Of a stretch of DNA of 64,000 nucleotides, positions 25,100 through 34,191 are shown one piece after another. The stretch comes from Micromonospora sp. NBRC 110009. GTDB taxonomy: Bacteria > Actinomycetota > Actinomycetes > Mycobacteriales > Micromonosporaceae. The translations under genes were made by a program, and so were the position numbers. The notes beneath the pieces are model-generated. The model worked only from the letters and a program-made list of their open reading frames with translations. It ran no database searches and had not been told where the DNA came from. The stretch is from positions 4,712,001 to 4,776,000 of the forward strand of contig NZ_CP130427.1 in assembly GCF_030518795.1 (NCBI RefSeq), read 5' to 3'. How positions within the stretch are numbered: position 1 is the stretch's first letter; each line of letters opens with the position of its first letter.

Positions 25100-26040
25100 C
25101 CCTGCTGCAGGTGGCCCGGCGCCGCGGTGCTCGGATGCACCGTGGCGCCGGGGTGCGCCGCGCTGCTCCTGCGCATCGCGGCGCCGCGACGCTATTCCTC
25201 TCGCCGGCACTGCTCGTGATCGGCGCCTTCGTGCTCGTGCCGCTCGGACTCACCGTGTGGATCAGCCTGCATGAGTGGTCGATGTATTCGCCGCTGGGCG
25301 ACATGACCTGGGTAGGGCTGGACAATTATCGATCGCTGTGGACGAGCGGCGACTTTCGCGGCTCGCTGTGGCGCACGTTTCTCTACGGCCTGATGGTCGT
25401 GGGTGGCACGCTACCGCTGGCGTTCCTCCTGTCCCTCCTGCTCTACTTTCCGACCGCGCGCGGGCGGAACGTCGTGCGGGCGATCCTCTTCAGCACGTAC
25501 GTGATCCCGACCGTCGCCGTCGCGCTCGTGTGGGGTGCCCTCTACGCACCGGGTTATGGTCCGCTCGACCAGATCGTGACGGCGCTGGGTATGCAGCCGG
25601 TGGGCTGGATCAGCGATCCCGACGTCGCCCTGCTGTCCCTCGCCCTGTTCAACGTGTGGCAGATGCTCGGCTACTACACGATCCTCCTCGTCGCCGGCCT
25701 CACCCAGATCCCCGCCGACGTGTACGAGGCAGCCCGCGTGGACGGCGCGGGGCAACTGCGCCAGACCGCCAGCATCACCATCCCGCTGCTGCAGCGCACC
25801 CTCGTCTTCGTCGGGATGATCGCCGTGATCAACGCGGTCCAGGTCTTCGACCCCGTCTACCTGCTGACCCAGGGCGGCCCGTCCAACTCGACGAACGTAC
25901 TGACATTCGACATCCAGCGCACCGCCTTCCAGTTCGGCCTCGCCGGGCAGGCCAGCGCGATGGCGATAAGCCTGCTGCTGGTCCTTGCCATCCTGGCCGG
26001 TGCGCTTTCCCAGGGGCGACGTCTGGTGGGGCGCCGATGA
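25096..26040 (+). CDS. Sugar ABC transporter permease (MalF/LacF type), 314 aa
   Basis: This is one half of the sugar channel. About six membrane segments are visible (near 33-55, 92-115, 127-148, 180-200, 228-250 and 284-303). The EAA loop includes YEAARVDGAGQLRQTASITI (about 211-230). The GTG at 25096 overlaps the previous TGA (GTGA), so translation is coupled. Confidence 0.92.
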   Translation: MTLLQVARRRGARMHRGAGVRRAAPAHRGAATLFLSPALLVIGAFVLVPLGLTVWISLHEWSMYSPLGDMTWVGLDNYRSLWTSGDFRGSLWRTFLYGLMVVGGTLPLAFLLSLLLYFPTARGRNVVRAILFSTYVIPTVAVALVWGALYAPGYGPLDQIVTALGMQPVGWISDPDVALLSLALFNVWQMLGYYTILLVAGLTQIPADVYEAARVDGAGQLRQTASITIPLLQRTLVFVGMIAVINAVQVFDPVYLLTQGGPSNSTNVLTFDIQRTAFQFGLAGQASAMAISLLLVLAILAGALSQGRRLVGRR

Positions 26041-26858
26041 GACGGCTCGGACGCGCCGCAACGGTGGCAGGACTCGTCGTGGCTGCCGTCTTCCCCCTGT
26101 TCCCGCTCTACTGGATGGTGCTGTCCAGCCTCAAGTCGCCAGCGGAACTGGGCGCGATACCGCCGTCCTGGTGGCCACGGGACGCCACCCTCGACGCGTA
26201 CCGCACGGTGTTCGAGGCAGTCCCCTTCGGACGCGCCTTCGGCAACAGCATGCTGATCGCCGGCGTCGGGACCCTGTCGGTGCTCATCACCAGCATCGGC
26301 GCGGGTTTCGTCTTCGCGAAGTACCGCTTCCCGGGCCGGGACACACTCTTCTGGGTGCTCGTGGGCACGATGTTCCTCCCGCCGATCGTCACCCTCGTGC
26401 CGCTGTACTGGATGGTCTCCTCGCTCGGCCTGGCCGACTCGTACCTCGGCGTGTTGCTCCCGTGGCTCGCCAACCCCTTCGGCATCTTTCTCATGCGCCA
26501 GTTCTGCGCCGACGTGCCCGATGAACTCATCGACGCCGCACGCGTGGACGGTGCGGCCGAGTGGCGAATCCTGGTACGGGTCGTGTTGCCGCTTTTGAAG
26601 CCAGCCGTCGTGACGCTCGCGGTCTTCGCCTTCGTCTACTACTGGAACAGCTTTCTCTGGCCGCTGTCGATCCTGCAGAGCGACACGAAGTTTCCCGTGG
26701 TGCTGTCCTTGTCGCAGCTGCTGTCGTACGCGTCGAGCGTGCGCTACCAGTCGGTGGTGATGGCGGGGGCGCTCGTGGCAAGCCTCCCGACCATCATCGT
26801 TTTCCTGCTGGCACAGCGCGTCTTCATCCAGAACATCGCGCGGACGGGTGTCCGATGA
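26037..26858 (+). CDS. Sugar ABC transporter permease (MalG type), 273 aa
   Basis: This is the partner permease. The ATG at 26037 overlaps the preceding stop (ATGA). Six membrane segments are likely, and the EAA loop contains DELIDAARVDGAAEWRILVR (near 163). The longer ORF beginning at 25275 is an artefact of reading through the upstream gene. No ATPase gene follows, so a shared ATPase of the MsiK type encoded elsewhere is needed. Confidence 0.92.
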   Translation: MRRLGRAATVAGLVVAAVFPLFPLYWMVLSSLKSPAELGAIPPSWWPRDATLDAYRTVFEAVPFGRAFGNSMLIAGVGTLSVLITSIGAGFVFAKYRFPGRDTLFWVLVGTMFLPPIVTLVPLYWMVSSLGLADSYLGVLLPWLANPFGIFLMRQFCADVPDELIDAARVDGAAEWRILVRVVLPLLKPAVVTLAVFAFVYYWNSFLWPLSILQSDTKFPVVLSLSQLLSYASSVRYQSVVMAGALVASLPTIIVFLLAQRVFIQNIARTGVR

Positions 26859-27703
26859 CCGCGCTCGGCGTCGATGTCGGTGGCACGTCCCTCCGCGTCT
26901 GCTCCGAACGCGGCTTGGTGTCCACGGCTGCTGTCCCGGGCGGTTACGACGACCTGCTCGAAACGGTGACCCGGATGGCGCCGCGCGGTCTCCTGAACGC
27001 TGTCGTGGTGGGGCTTCCCGGCGCGACGAGCCCCGCCGCACCGAGGTGGGTACCGTCCCTGCCCTGGTTGGACGGCCGGCCGCTGGCGGCCGACCTCGGC
27101 GCGCGGCTCGGCGGTGCTCCCGTGACGTTGGCCAACGACGCCCAACTCGCGCTTCTTGCCGAGGTGCGAGAAGGGGTCGCGCAGGGAGCTCGAGACGCGG
27201 TTCTCGTCTCGGTCGGCACCGGCGTCGGCGGGGCGATCATGAGCGGCGGCCGGATCATCCGCGGCGCCCACGGTACGGCCGGAGCATTCGGCTGGCTGCC
27301 TGCGGCGGGAATCGAGGCGACCGCCGACCACGGGGCGCTGGAACTCGCGGCTGCCGGCACGGCGCTGGACCGGCTCGCCGGCCCGAACCTGGCGGGGCGC
27401 GATCTGATCGCGTCTGCTTGTTCGGGTGATTCAGCCGCGCGGGCGGCGGTGGACGGTTGGGCGGGTGCTCTCGGTAACGGGATCGCTGCCCTCGCGTCCA
27501 TCCTCGACCCCGACTTGGTCATCATCGCCGGCGGGCTGTGCGAGGCGTTCGACGCATACGCCGAGCCGCTGCGAGCGGCGGTTCGTCGCGCGGGCAGTCC
27601 GGACGCCCGGGCGGTGGCCGTCGTGCCCGCGGGCCTCGGCGCCCACGCCGGCGCGCTCGGCGCGCTCTTCGCCGCAGACTGCGAGGTCGGGGTGTGGTCG
27701 TGA
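26855..27703 (+). CDS. ROK-family sugar kinase, 282 aa
   Basis: This is a predicted cytoplasmic kinase for the imported sugar, probably at C6 (ROK members act on glucose, N-acetylglucosamine or N-acetylmannosamine). The phosphate-binding loop GVDVGGTSLRV is at residues 5-15, the second motif VSVGTGVGGAIMSGGRIIRG is near 124, and ANDAQLALLAE contains the catalytic Asp. The usual ROK zinc motif (CxCGxxGC) is absent, so it belongs to a divergent branch. The ATG at 26855 overlaps the permease stop. Confidence 0.8.
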   Translation: MTALGVDVGGTSLRVCSERGLVSTAAVPGGYDDLLETVTRMAPRGLLNAVVVGLPGATSPAAPRWVPSLPWLDGRPLAADLGARLGGAPVTLANDAQLALLAEVREGVAQGARDAVLVSVGTGVGGAIMSGGRIIRGAHGTAGAFGWLPAAGIEATADHGALELAAAGTALDRLAGPNLAGRDLIASACSGDSAARAAVDGWAGALGNGIAALASILDPDLVIIAGGLCEAFDAYAEPLRAAVRRAGSPDARAVAVVPAGLGAHAGALGALFAADCEVGVWS

Positions 27704-28437
27704 CCGCCCGGCCGCCAGACGTGTCGAGCGGGGTGCCCCTGCACAGGCAGGTGGAGGACGACCTCCATCGGCGGATCACCGCCGACGAGTGGCGCCCAGG
27801 GGAGCGGATCCCGGCCGAGGAGCAACTCTGCGAGACATACCGGGTCAGCCGCATCACCATCCGGCAGGCCGTGGGCCGGTTGGTCAACCGGGGCCTGCTC
27901 GTTCGCGAGCGGGGACGCGGCACCTTCGTACGGAATGCAGCACTCACCGCCGGCGCGCGACACGTCACCTCCTTCACCACCGAACTCGCCCAGCTCGGCC
28001 TCATCGCCAGCGCCAAGGTTCTCCAGGTCGCCCTGGTGCCGGCCGACGAGCCGACCGCACTGGCGTTGGACATCAGCGAAGGGGAGGCGGTCGTGCTGGT
28101 GCACCGGCTACGCACCGGCGACGGGAAGCCCATCGGCCTGCAGAAGTCCTACCTGCCTGCCGAGATGTTTTCCGGCCTGGAGCGGATGGAGATCGGCGAC
28201 CGCAGCCTGTACGGCCTGCTGCGTACCGAGTACGGCGCAGCCCCGACCGAGGCCATCGAAACGTTCACCGTCGGCGTGATCGAGGGCCCTGACGCGGCCC
28301 TGCTGGAGGTCGCCCCCGGCACCTGCGGCTTCTTCGCCGAACGAGTCACCTACAGCCAGCAAGGCGCGTTCGAGCGCGTCATCAGCGTCCTGCGAGGCGA
28401 CCGCTACCGCATCCGCCTCGCGCTACGTAACCCGTAG
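27700..28437 (+). CDS. GntR-family regulator, HutC subfamily (UTRA domain), 245 aa
   Basis: This is the local repressor. A winged helix-turn-helix occupies about residues 12-78 (AEEQLCETYRVSRITIRQAV, LVRERGRGTFV). The UTRA effector domain (about 95-240) has the expected GKPIGLQKSYLP and a late FFAERVTY segment. The GTG at 27700 overlaps the kinase stop (GTGA). DasR/NagR-type relatives bind sugar phosphates. The GTTATAAC dyad upstream of the first gene is its likely site. Confidence 0.88.
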   Translation: MTARPPDVSSGVPLHRQVEDDLHRRITADEWRPGERIPAEEQLCETYRVSRITIRQAVGRLVNRGLLVRERGRGTFVRNAALTAGARHVTSFTTELAQLGLIASAKVLQVALVPADEPTALALDISEGEAVVLVHRLRTGDGKPIGLQKSYLPAEMFSGLERMEIGDRSLYGLLRTEYGAAPTEAIETFTVGVIEGPDAALLEVAPGTCGFFAERVTYSQQGAFERVISVLRGDRYRIRLALRNP

Positions 28438-28460
28438 GCCCGACCACCTGGAGGTCCACC

Positions 28461-29225
28461 GTGCCCACCTACACCCGGCGTCTGATCGAACTGCTCGACC
28501 GTTTCGCCGAGACCCAGCACGACAGGCTCGACCGGGTCGCGCAGCGTTGCGCCGACACCCTGCAGTCCGGTGGGCTGGTGCACCTGTTCGGCACCGGCCA
28601 CTCCGTCATTCCCACGCTGGACGCCTTCCCCCGCTACGGCAGCTTCGCCGGCCTGCACCCGCTGACCGACCCTCGGCTGATGTGGCACAACGTTCTCGGT
28701 CCCGGCGGCGTGCGGGAGCTCCTGTGGCTGGAGCGCACCGAGAATTACATCGACAAGTTCCTCGACCACCAACCCCTCAACTCCGGCGACGTCCTTGTCG
28801 TCTACAGCCACGGCGGTCGCAACTCGGCCGGGATCGAAGCCGCCATGTACGCCGGCGACCGAGGCATCTTCACCGTCGCGGTCACCTCCTCCGAGTCGCT
28901 CTCTCGCCCCGCGGAGCACTCGTCGGGCAAGCGGTTGGCGGACGTCTGCGACGAGATGATCGACACCGGCGCTCCGGTGGAGGACGCACTGATGACGGTG
29001 GACGGCTGGGACCGGCCGGTCGGCGGCTCCTCCACCGTCATCGCCAGCGTGGTCAGCCACGAACTGGTGACCCGTACGGCGACGGCGCTTGCCTCGCGCG
29101 GAGTCGTGCTGCCGACGTTCGTCTCCCCGACCGTGCCCGGTGCCGCCCTGGCCAGCAACGACGAGGTATTCGCTGCGCACCGTGCCCGTCTCCACGCCGC
29201 CGAGGCCCGGAGGATCGAGAGCTGA
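28461..29225 (+). CDS. SIS-domain sugar isomerase-like protein, 254 aa
   Basis: This is a single SIS domain that binds a phosphosugar. The first phosphate-binding turn is LFGTGHSVI (about 43-51); the second region is VYSHGGRNSAGIEAAMYAG (near 114). Related stand-alone SIS proteins act as amino-sugar isomerases, deaminases or etherases. The GTG at 28461 has GGAGG upstream. As the last gene of the sugar operon it probably handles the phosphosugar made by the ROK kinase; exact chemistry is not set by sequence. Confidence 0.85.
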   Translation: MPTYTRRLIELLDRFAETQHDRLDRVAQRCADTLQSGGLVHLFGTGHSVIPTLDAFPRYGSFAGLHPLTDPRLMWHNVLGPGGVRELLWLERTENYIDKFLDHQPLNSGDVLVVYSHGGRNSAGIEAAMYAGDRGIFTVAVTSSESLSRPAEHSSGKRLADVCDEMIDTGAPVEDALMTVDGWDRPVGGSSTVIASVVSHELVTRTATALASRGVVLPTFVSPTVPGAALASNDEVFAAHRARLHAAEARRIES

Positions 29226-29931
29226 TTCGCGTGGACCCATCTGGCAGGGGCTTCTGGCGGTGGATGAAGCAGGGGGCGCCGACAGCTGACTGGTAATTCA
29301 CCATCGACGAACCCACCGACACCGCCGCACTCCCAGCTTTGGGAGGCCACCGGCATAGCCGCGCCCTCCCGGGTCGAGTCGCATGGCATGGCCGGCCTGC
29401 TCACGCTGGGCGAACGGCAAGCGTTAGACCGACGCTTGATGGACTGGTACTACCGCGACGGCAACGGCATGCTCCTGGAATCCGCCACCCACCAGATCTT
29501 TCTCACGGCAAAACACAACCTCACCTGTCGGACCTCGCAGCTGCGCCCGACCGGCCTGATGGAACTGCTTCCCGAGACGATGTCCGGCGATCAGAAACGC
29601 GGTTGCCTCGCCATTCGGCAACTATCGCTCCTGCGTACGCAAATGAAGGTCGACATGGCGATCTACGGTCGCCCGTACGTCGCCGACCTCACCGATCACG
29701 AGGTTGCCTTCCTCCGGCAGTGCCGGATAGGCCTCCGTCGTCGCCCCTGGCGGTCGGCCATTCGGGCGGTGCCGGATCGGGAACCGCTCGGCGGCGTTGC
29801 GGCGTCAGCGCCGGACGGCGACCCGACAGACCGAGACCTCGGAGCCCCAATCGCGGCATACGCCCAGGTCAGCGATAACTACCGGGCCATCGACGACCTC
29901 CGGCTCCGGCTGCTCGCACTGCTACCACTGG

Positions 29932-29957
29932 CCACTGGGACTGGCCACTGGGACTGG
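29932..29957 (+). repeat. 13-bp tandem duplication causing a frameshift
   Basis: CCACTGGGACTGG occurs twice head to tail (29932-29944 and 29945-29957). Thirteen is not a multiple of three; deleting one unit rejoins the membrane-protein reading frame exactly (LPLATGTG-LLVLLG). Confidence 0.9.
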
Positions 29958-30040
29958 CCTCTTGGTGCTGCTCGGCATCCGGGACGTGCCGCCGCACGTC
30001 GCGTTCTTCGTCGGACTGTTCGGGATGCTCACCACCCTGA

Positions 30041-30975
30041 GAGCGTGTTTGAGAGGGGCTTGATCAGGTCCAGATGAAGGTGCGCTTTGCCTGCCGTCGG
30101 GCTGGTCGGCCGCGGGTGATGCGGCGGGTCATGCCGGCGATGGCGGCCCACCTGACGATGCCTTCGGAGATTTCAGGGTGGCGTTCGTAGTCGCGGGCCA
30201 GCCGGCGGCAGGCGGTGAGCCATGCCAGGGTCCGCTCCACGACCCACCTGCGCGGGTGCACGGCGAAGCCCCGCTGGTCAGCGGGCTTGCGCACGATCTC
30301 CAGCGTGATCTTCAAGGTGTCGCGGGTCCAGTCGACGAGACGGCCCGCGAAGCCCTGGTCGGCGAAGACGTGCCGGATCGGGGTGGCCAGATAAGCGCCG
30401 AGCAGGGCGGTCTTCGCGCCGTCGCGGTCCTGCCACGACGCGGCCATCACCGCCACGGTGACCAACAGCCCGGCGGTATCGGTGATGATGAACCGTTTCC
30501 TGCCGTTGACCTTCTTACCCGCGTCGTAACCACGCGTCTGCTGCCCGACGGTGTCGGCGCCCTTGACCGACTGCGAGTCGATGATCCCCGCCGACGGCTC
30601 CGGATTCCGCCCGTCCTGCACCCGCGCCTTGACCCGCAGCGTGGCCAGCAGGTTCTCGGTCACACCGGCGTCCTCCCAGCGCACGAAATACCAGTACACC
30701 GTCTGCCACGGCGGCAGATCCGCCGGCAGGTACCGCCACGGACACCCCGAGCGGACCACGTACAAGATCGCGTTGACGATCTCCCGACGAGGGTGCTTCT
30801 CCCGCCGCCCGTCCGTGCTGGGCTCCGGCAACAACCCTTCGATCAACGCCCACTGGGCATCGGTCAGGTCCGACGGGTAACCACGACGAGGCGACGACAC
30901 CCAGACACCCTGCCCGCCCCGGCGGCCATCGTCACGCCGCCACACCGTCCACACCCGACCTTCTCAAACACGCAC
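30041..30975 (-). mobile_element. IS5-family insertion sequence with 3-bp target duplication
   Basis: The element is 935 bp. The left end GAGCGTGTTTGAGA and the inverted right end GTGCGTGTTTGAGA match at 13 of 14 positions. It is flanked by TGA at 30038-30040 and 30976-30978. Precise removal restores an open frame in the host gene, which proves the boundaries. A 3-bp duplication fits the IS5 family. Confidence 0.92.
30064..30954 (-). CDS. IS5-family transposase, 296 aa
   Basis: This is a single-frame DDE enzyme. An N-terminal SDLTDAQWALIEGLLPEP block and RSGCPWRYLPADLPPWQTVY are typical of the IS5 group. The catalytic core has AGIIDSQSVKGADT (first Asp), VFADQGFAGRLVDW (second) and RRWVVERTLAWLTACRRLAR (Glu). 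It starts with GTG, is uninterrupted and fills the element, so it is probably active. It is unrelated in detail to the two-frame IS5 enzyme at 2954-3873. Confidence 0.9.
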   Translation of the reverse strand: MWTVWRRDDGRRGGQGVWVSSPRRGYPSDLTDAQWALIEGLLPEPSTDGRREKHPRREIVNAILYVVRSGCPWRYLPADLPPWQTVYWYFVRWEDAGVTENLLATLRVKARVQDGRNPEPSAGIIDSQSVKGADTVGQQTRGYDAGKKVNGRKRFIITDTAGLLVTVAVMAASWQDRDGAKTALLGAYLATPIRHVFADQGFAGRLVDWTRDTLKITLEIVRKPADQRGFAVHPRRWVVERTLAWLTACRRLARDYERHPEISEGIVRWAAIAGMTRRITRGRPARRQAKRTFIWT

Positions 30976-31396
30976 TGAGTCTGTACTTCTACGAGCTGCA
31001 CGGCGTGGAGAAGTGCGCCCACTTCATCCATCGGGGGCAGGTGCTCGAGAGGTCGATGGGCCTGCGGGGCGCCTTCAGAGACCGCCCGCAGCACATTTTC
31101 GGGGTCGTGAGCGAACTGCTCCCGACGACGGTCATCTACCCGGCCAGCCTGGCCGGCTGGCTGTTCGTCGCGTTGGAAGGCCTTCACGGAGAGTGGCTCG
31201 GACTGCCGAGCCGACCGCTCGTCACGCTCGCGGCGCTCATCTTGGGCATTGCAGGTTCGGCGATCGCCGTGCGCGTCATGGAAAGAACCCGTCCCGCCCG
31301 CCGCAAGAGCCTCGAACTACGTGAGGCGGCAATGCCGCCGTCGTAGGGAACGTCATGGGCGCTGTTGCGTTGGCTAACTCGGGGTGAGGTGTTCGG

Positions 31397-32107
31397 ATGG
31401 GTGAAGCTGCTGCGCGAATCTCGGCCGCCCACGCCGATACCGCCGATCTCACCCCGGCCGGCGACGACTGGGCGGTCGTGTCCGGCGTGCCGTGTCAGCA
31501 CATCGCGCTGCCCTACCCGTGGGCCACCACCGGGCGCGTCCTGGCGTTGCCCGGTCCGCCCACCGCCGACCAGGTGACTCAGGTGGCCGCCTGGCTGCGC
31601 GCCAGATCACCGCAGTGGACGCTCATGGTCCGTGCCGAGGACGAGCACCAGGTCGCCGGCTTCCAGCGGTGGGACCTGATGCCCGTACTCGCCCTGCAAG
31701 GTCAGCCTCCATCGCGCCCGCGATCGGTGGCCGCCATCGGACCGGCCCGTGACCGCGACGAGTTCCTCGTCCCCTATGGAGCCGAACTGGCACCGCTGGT
31801 CACCGACGCCCACCTTGCCGCCGGACGGATGCATCACCTGGTAGCGCGGGTCGGCGGCGAACCAGTCGGCTGCGCGCGGGTGAGGCTCATGGCCGACACC
31901 GCGTACCTGGGAGCCATCACCCTGCTTCCCGCCCGGCAGTGCAAGGGACTCGGCACCGCGCTGACCATCGCCGCGGGAGAACTCGCCGCCAGGTACTCAG
32001 ACCTGGTCTGGCTGCACTGCACCCCAGGTTCACGGGCCCTCTACGAACGGCTCGGGTACCGCCACGTCGACGACCATGCCCTACTCGTACCCGTACCAGG
32101 GACCTAG
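31397..32107 (+). CDS. GNAT family N-acetyltransferase, 236 aa
   Basis: An N-terminal region of about 120 residues resembles a degenerate first GNAT half (WAVVSGVPCQHIALPYPWA). The C-terminal catalytic half has the acetyl-CoA motif YLGAITLLPARQCKGLGTAL (near 174-193) and ends with the common LYERLGYRHVDD. The acceptor is unknown. The ATG at 31397 lies 50 bp after the broken membrane gene. It is convergent with the next operon across 23 bp. Confidence 0.85.
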   Translation: MGEAAARISAAHADTADLTPAGDDWAVVSGVPCQHIALPYPWATTGRVLALPGPPTADQVTQVAAWLRARSPQWTLMVRAEDEHQVAGFQRWDLMPVLALQGQPPSRPRSVAAIGPARDRDEFLVPYGAELAPLVTDAHLAAGRMHHLVARVGGEPVGCARVRLMADTAYLGAITLLPARQCKGLGTALTIAAGELAARYSDLVWLHCTPGSRALYERLGYRHVDDHALLVPVPGT

Positions 32108-32130
32108 TTGGTGGATCGCGGGCCGACGCC

Positions 32131-34191
32131 CTACCTTCGTACGAGGGTGAAGCCGCCGGGCAGCACCACCGCCGTCACGGTGGTGCTCCGCGCGTAGGCG
32201 CGGCGCCGCAGAACGCCCGCTGCGTCGTACGTTTCGATCTCAGCGGCCCCCGAACCGGGAACGGTGACCGTCAGGGTCCGCGGCGCGTGAGCGGCACTGC
32301 GCAGCATTGCCGTTGTGTGCCCGCCGCCCCCAATGACGTACCGGGAGACCAGCGGTTCGAGCATGACCGCGTCCACGACGGCGTCGCCGCCGGTCGAGGT
32401 GGCGACCAGCTCGGTAGCGCCGGAAGGTAGCTCTCCGGATCCGGTCAGCGCCACGGGGAGCAGCGCCCCGGGCGCCGGTGAGGTGCCCTGGGCGCCGATC
32501 CGTCCATGTGGGACCCTGCCCAGGGCTTGGCCGGCGCCACGCGTCGGGGTCGACCATTCGGTGACGGCCGGGCTGCCGGGCCGCAGATCGACGACGGGAA
32601 GCACCAGCTGGGGCTGGGCGGCCGCGGGCACCTGCCAGTGGGTGCTCGCGCCGGTGGGCATCACGACGTAACTGCCGCCGCTGAAGGACGACTCTCCGGT
32701 CCACGCCGAGTCCGGGGTGACCACGGTTGCGCCGCCAGTGAGCACGGCCTGCTCGGCCTCCACCGTCGTCGTGCCGATCCGCTCCACGATGTGGCCCTGC
32801 CTGGCGAGCGCGGCCACGTCTGGTCGGGCGTCCAGCGCCAGCATGCTGAGCAGGCCATGGATCGTGGACTCCGCGCCGGAGTTGCGGTTGACCGTTCCGT
32901 CGCCGCCGATGCCGTCGACGGTGCGCCCGGTGGCAGGGTCGTACGTGGCTGTGCCGGCCCCGTTGGCACCGAAATACCAGGCGGCAGTGATTCCGGCAAG
33001 GTGACGGAATCCGGCACGGCCGGTGGAGTCGGCGACGGCGAGCAGCGACTGCACCCGAGAGTCCACCCCGTAGGCGATCTGCGACCGGTCCACCCGGGTG
33101 GGCAGCCGCCCGTTGTCCGGGCCACCAGAGGTGAGCAGCCACGGAGTGAACACGGCCGAGTCCGTGACCGCCGGCCGGATCAGCCGACGATCACCGAGGA
33201 CCTGGCCCGCTCGCGCCAGCGCGGCGGGCATCTGCGACGCCCAGCCATGCCAGATCGACAGGGACAGCGCCCACGGGCGTACCGCGCCGAACGGCCACTC
33301 GCGGGCGTCGCCGTCGGAGAGAGCCGCGATGCCCTCGGCGAACTGGCGCAACGCGTGCCGAGCAGCTGTGGTGCCGCCCGCCTCCACGTACGCGGCCAAC
33401 CCGAGGACGGCCTCCGCGGTGGCGTCCGCACCGTCCACGACAAGCCATGCTGGTGTCCGTTCGCCGTCGATCATCTGCCAGGTGCCGTACCGGACGAGCA
33501 CTTGGCGCTGCAGCGCGGCGATGGCGAGGTCGAGCCGTTGCCGCAGGAACGACGCGAACTCCGGGTCGGCGGTGCGCCAGGCGGCGTACCCCTCGCCTAG
33601 GGCCCAGACGGTGCGCGCCAGCCAGTACGAGGGGCCGCTGTCGGACGGGTCGGGCAGTTCCTTCGGCTCCGCACTGGGGTTGAGCGTCCCGTCCGGCTGC
33701 ATCCACAGCACGTCGTTGCCGGCGTTCGGCCCGGTCGCCGTCTGCAGGTATGTCAGCCCGCGCAGCAGCGCGTAGGAAGCGTCGCGGCTGGCGGCGGCGC
33801 CGGTCTGCCGCCAGTGCCGCAGGTATACGACGGCGGCGCGGGAAATGTCGTCGGCGTTGTAGGCGCCCTGGCCCCACGTGTTGGTGGCCGCGTCATACCG
33901 GCCACCGCCCACCCGGCGGAAGGTCCCGTCCGAATTCGGCTCGGCGTACGTCCAGAGCACCCCGATCTCGGGAGATTCGGCGAGCCGGTAGGTGGTATGT
34001 CCTTCCTGGGTGGGCGGGCTGACCCGGTCGCGAAGGAAGTCCAGGTGAGCCAGGTTGGTCAGGGGTTCCGCGGGGGCGTATCCGGCGACGCCGGCTTGCC
34101 GGGGGTGGGTGGTGGCGGCCTCAGCTGGTGCCGACGTCAGCAGGGGAGTGGTCAGGGCGAGGCTCCCCAGCAGCAGCGAGCGACGGTTCAT
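32131..34191 (-). CDS. Secreted protein, probable (alpha/alpha)6-barrel glycoside-active enzyme, 686 aa
   Basis: The ATG at 34191 follows GAGGAGT; the twin-arginine signal MNRRSLLLGSLALTTPLLTS ends near residue 26. The mature part is mostly helical up to about 480 with repeated Trp/Tyr-rich turns (TYAEPNSDGTFRRVGGG, GAYNADDISRAAVVYLRHW, WLVVDGADATAEAVLGLAAY), as in six-hairpin glycosidases and lyases; beta-rich text fills the C-terminal 190 residues. I do not recognise a named family. Last gene of the LacI/GH130 operon, with its start overlapping the oxidoreductase gene. It probably trims the polymer whose fragments the ABC system imports. Confidence 0.6.
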   Translation of the reverse strand: MNRRSLLLGSLALTTPLLTSAPAEAATTHPRQAGVAGYAPAEPLTNLAHLDFLRDRVSPPTQEGHTTYRLAESPEIGVLWTYAEPNSDGTFRRVGGGRYDAATNTWGQGAYNADDISRAAVVYLRHWRQTGAAASRDASYALLRGLTYLQTATGPNAGNDVLWMQPDGTLNPSAEPKELPDPSDSGPSYWLARTVWALGEGYAAWRTADPEFASFLRQRLDLAIAALQRQVLVRYGTWQMIDGERTPAWLVVDGADATAEAVLGLAAYVEAGGTTAARHALRQFAEGIAALSDGDAREWPFGAVRPWALSLSIWHGWASQMPAALARAGQVLGDRRLIRPAVTDSAVFTPWLLTSGGPDNGRLPTRVDRSQIAYGVDSRVQSLLAVADSTGRAGFRHLAGITAAWYFGANGAGTATYDPATGRTVDGIGGDGTVNRNSGAESTIHGLLSMLALDARPDVAALARQGHIVERIGTTTVEAEQAVLTGGATVVTPDSAWTGESSFSGGSYVVMPTGASTHWQVPAAAQPQLVLPVVDLRPGSPAVTEWSTPTRGAGQALGRVPHGRIGAQGTSPAPGALLPVALTGSGELPSGATELVATSTGGDAVVDAVMLEPLVSRYVIGGGGHTTAMLRSAAHAPRTLTVTVPGSGAAEIETYDAAGVLRRRAYARSTTVTAVVLPGGFTLVRR
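32162..32187. terminator. 10-bp hairpin at the end of the GH130 operon
   Basis: AGCACCACCG (32162-32171) pairs perfectly with CGGTGGTGCT (32178-32187) over a 6-nt loop. It lies inside the last codons of the secreted-protein gene, 55 bp past the convergent GNAT stop, so it can serve both directions. Confidence 0.55.

Larger units (their letters stand above)
29388..31346 (+). pseudogene. Membrane-protein gene broken by a 13-bp duplication and an IS5 insertion
   Basis: The frame from ATG 29388 runs through soluble text (MDWYYRDGNGMLLESATHQ; LLRTQMKVDMAIYGRPYV) into NYRAIDDLRLRLLALLPLAT, then is thrown off by a 13-bp tandem duplication at 29932. Removing one copy restores GLLVLLGIRD and AFFVGLFGMLTTL. 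The IS at 30041-30975 follows; excising it with one TGA rebuilds MLTTL-SLYFYELHGVEKC, and the frame continues through RPQHIFGVVSELLPTTVIYP and a last membrane helix to 31346. The intact product would have about four helices. I recognise the helical part as a common uncharacterised bacterial membrane protein; the first 140 residues I do not recognise, and they may come from another gene. Confidence 0.8.
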
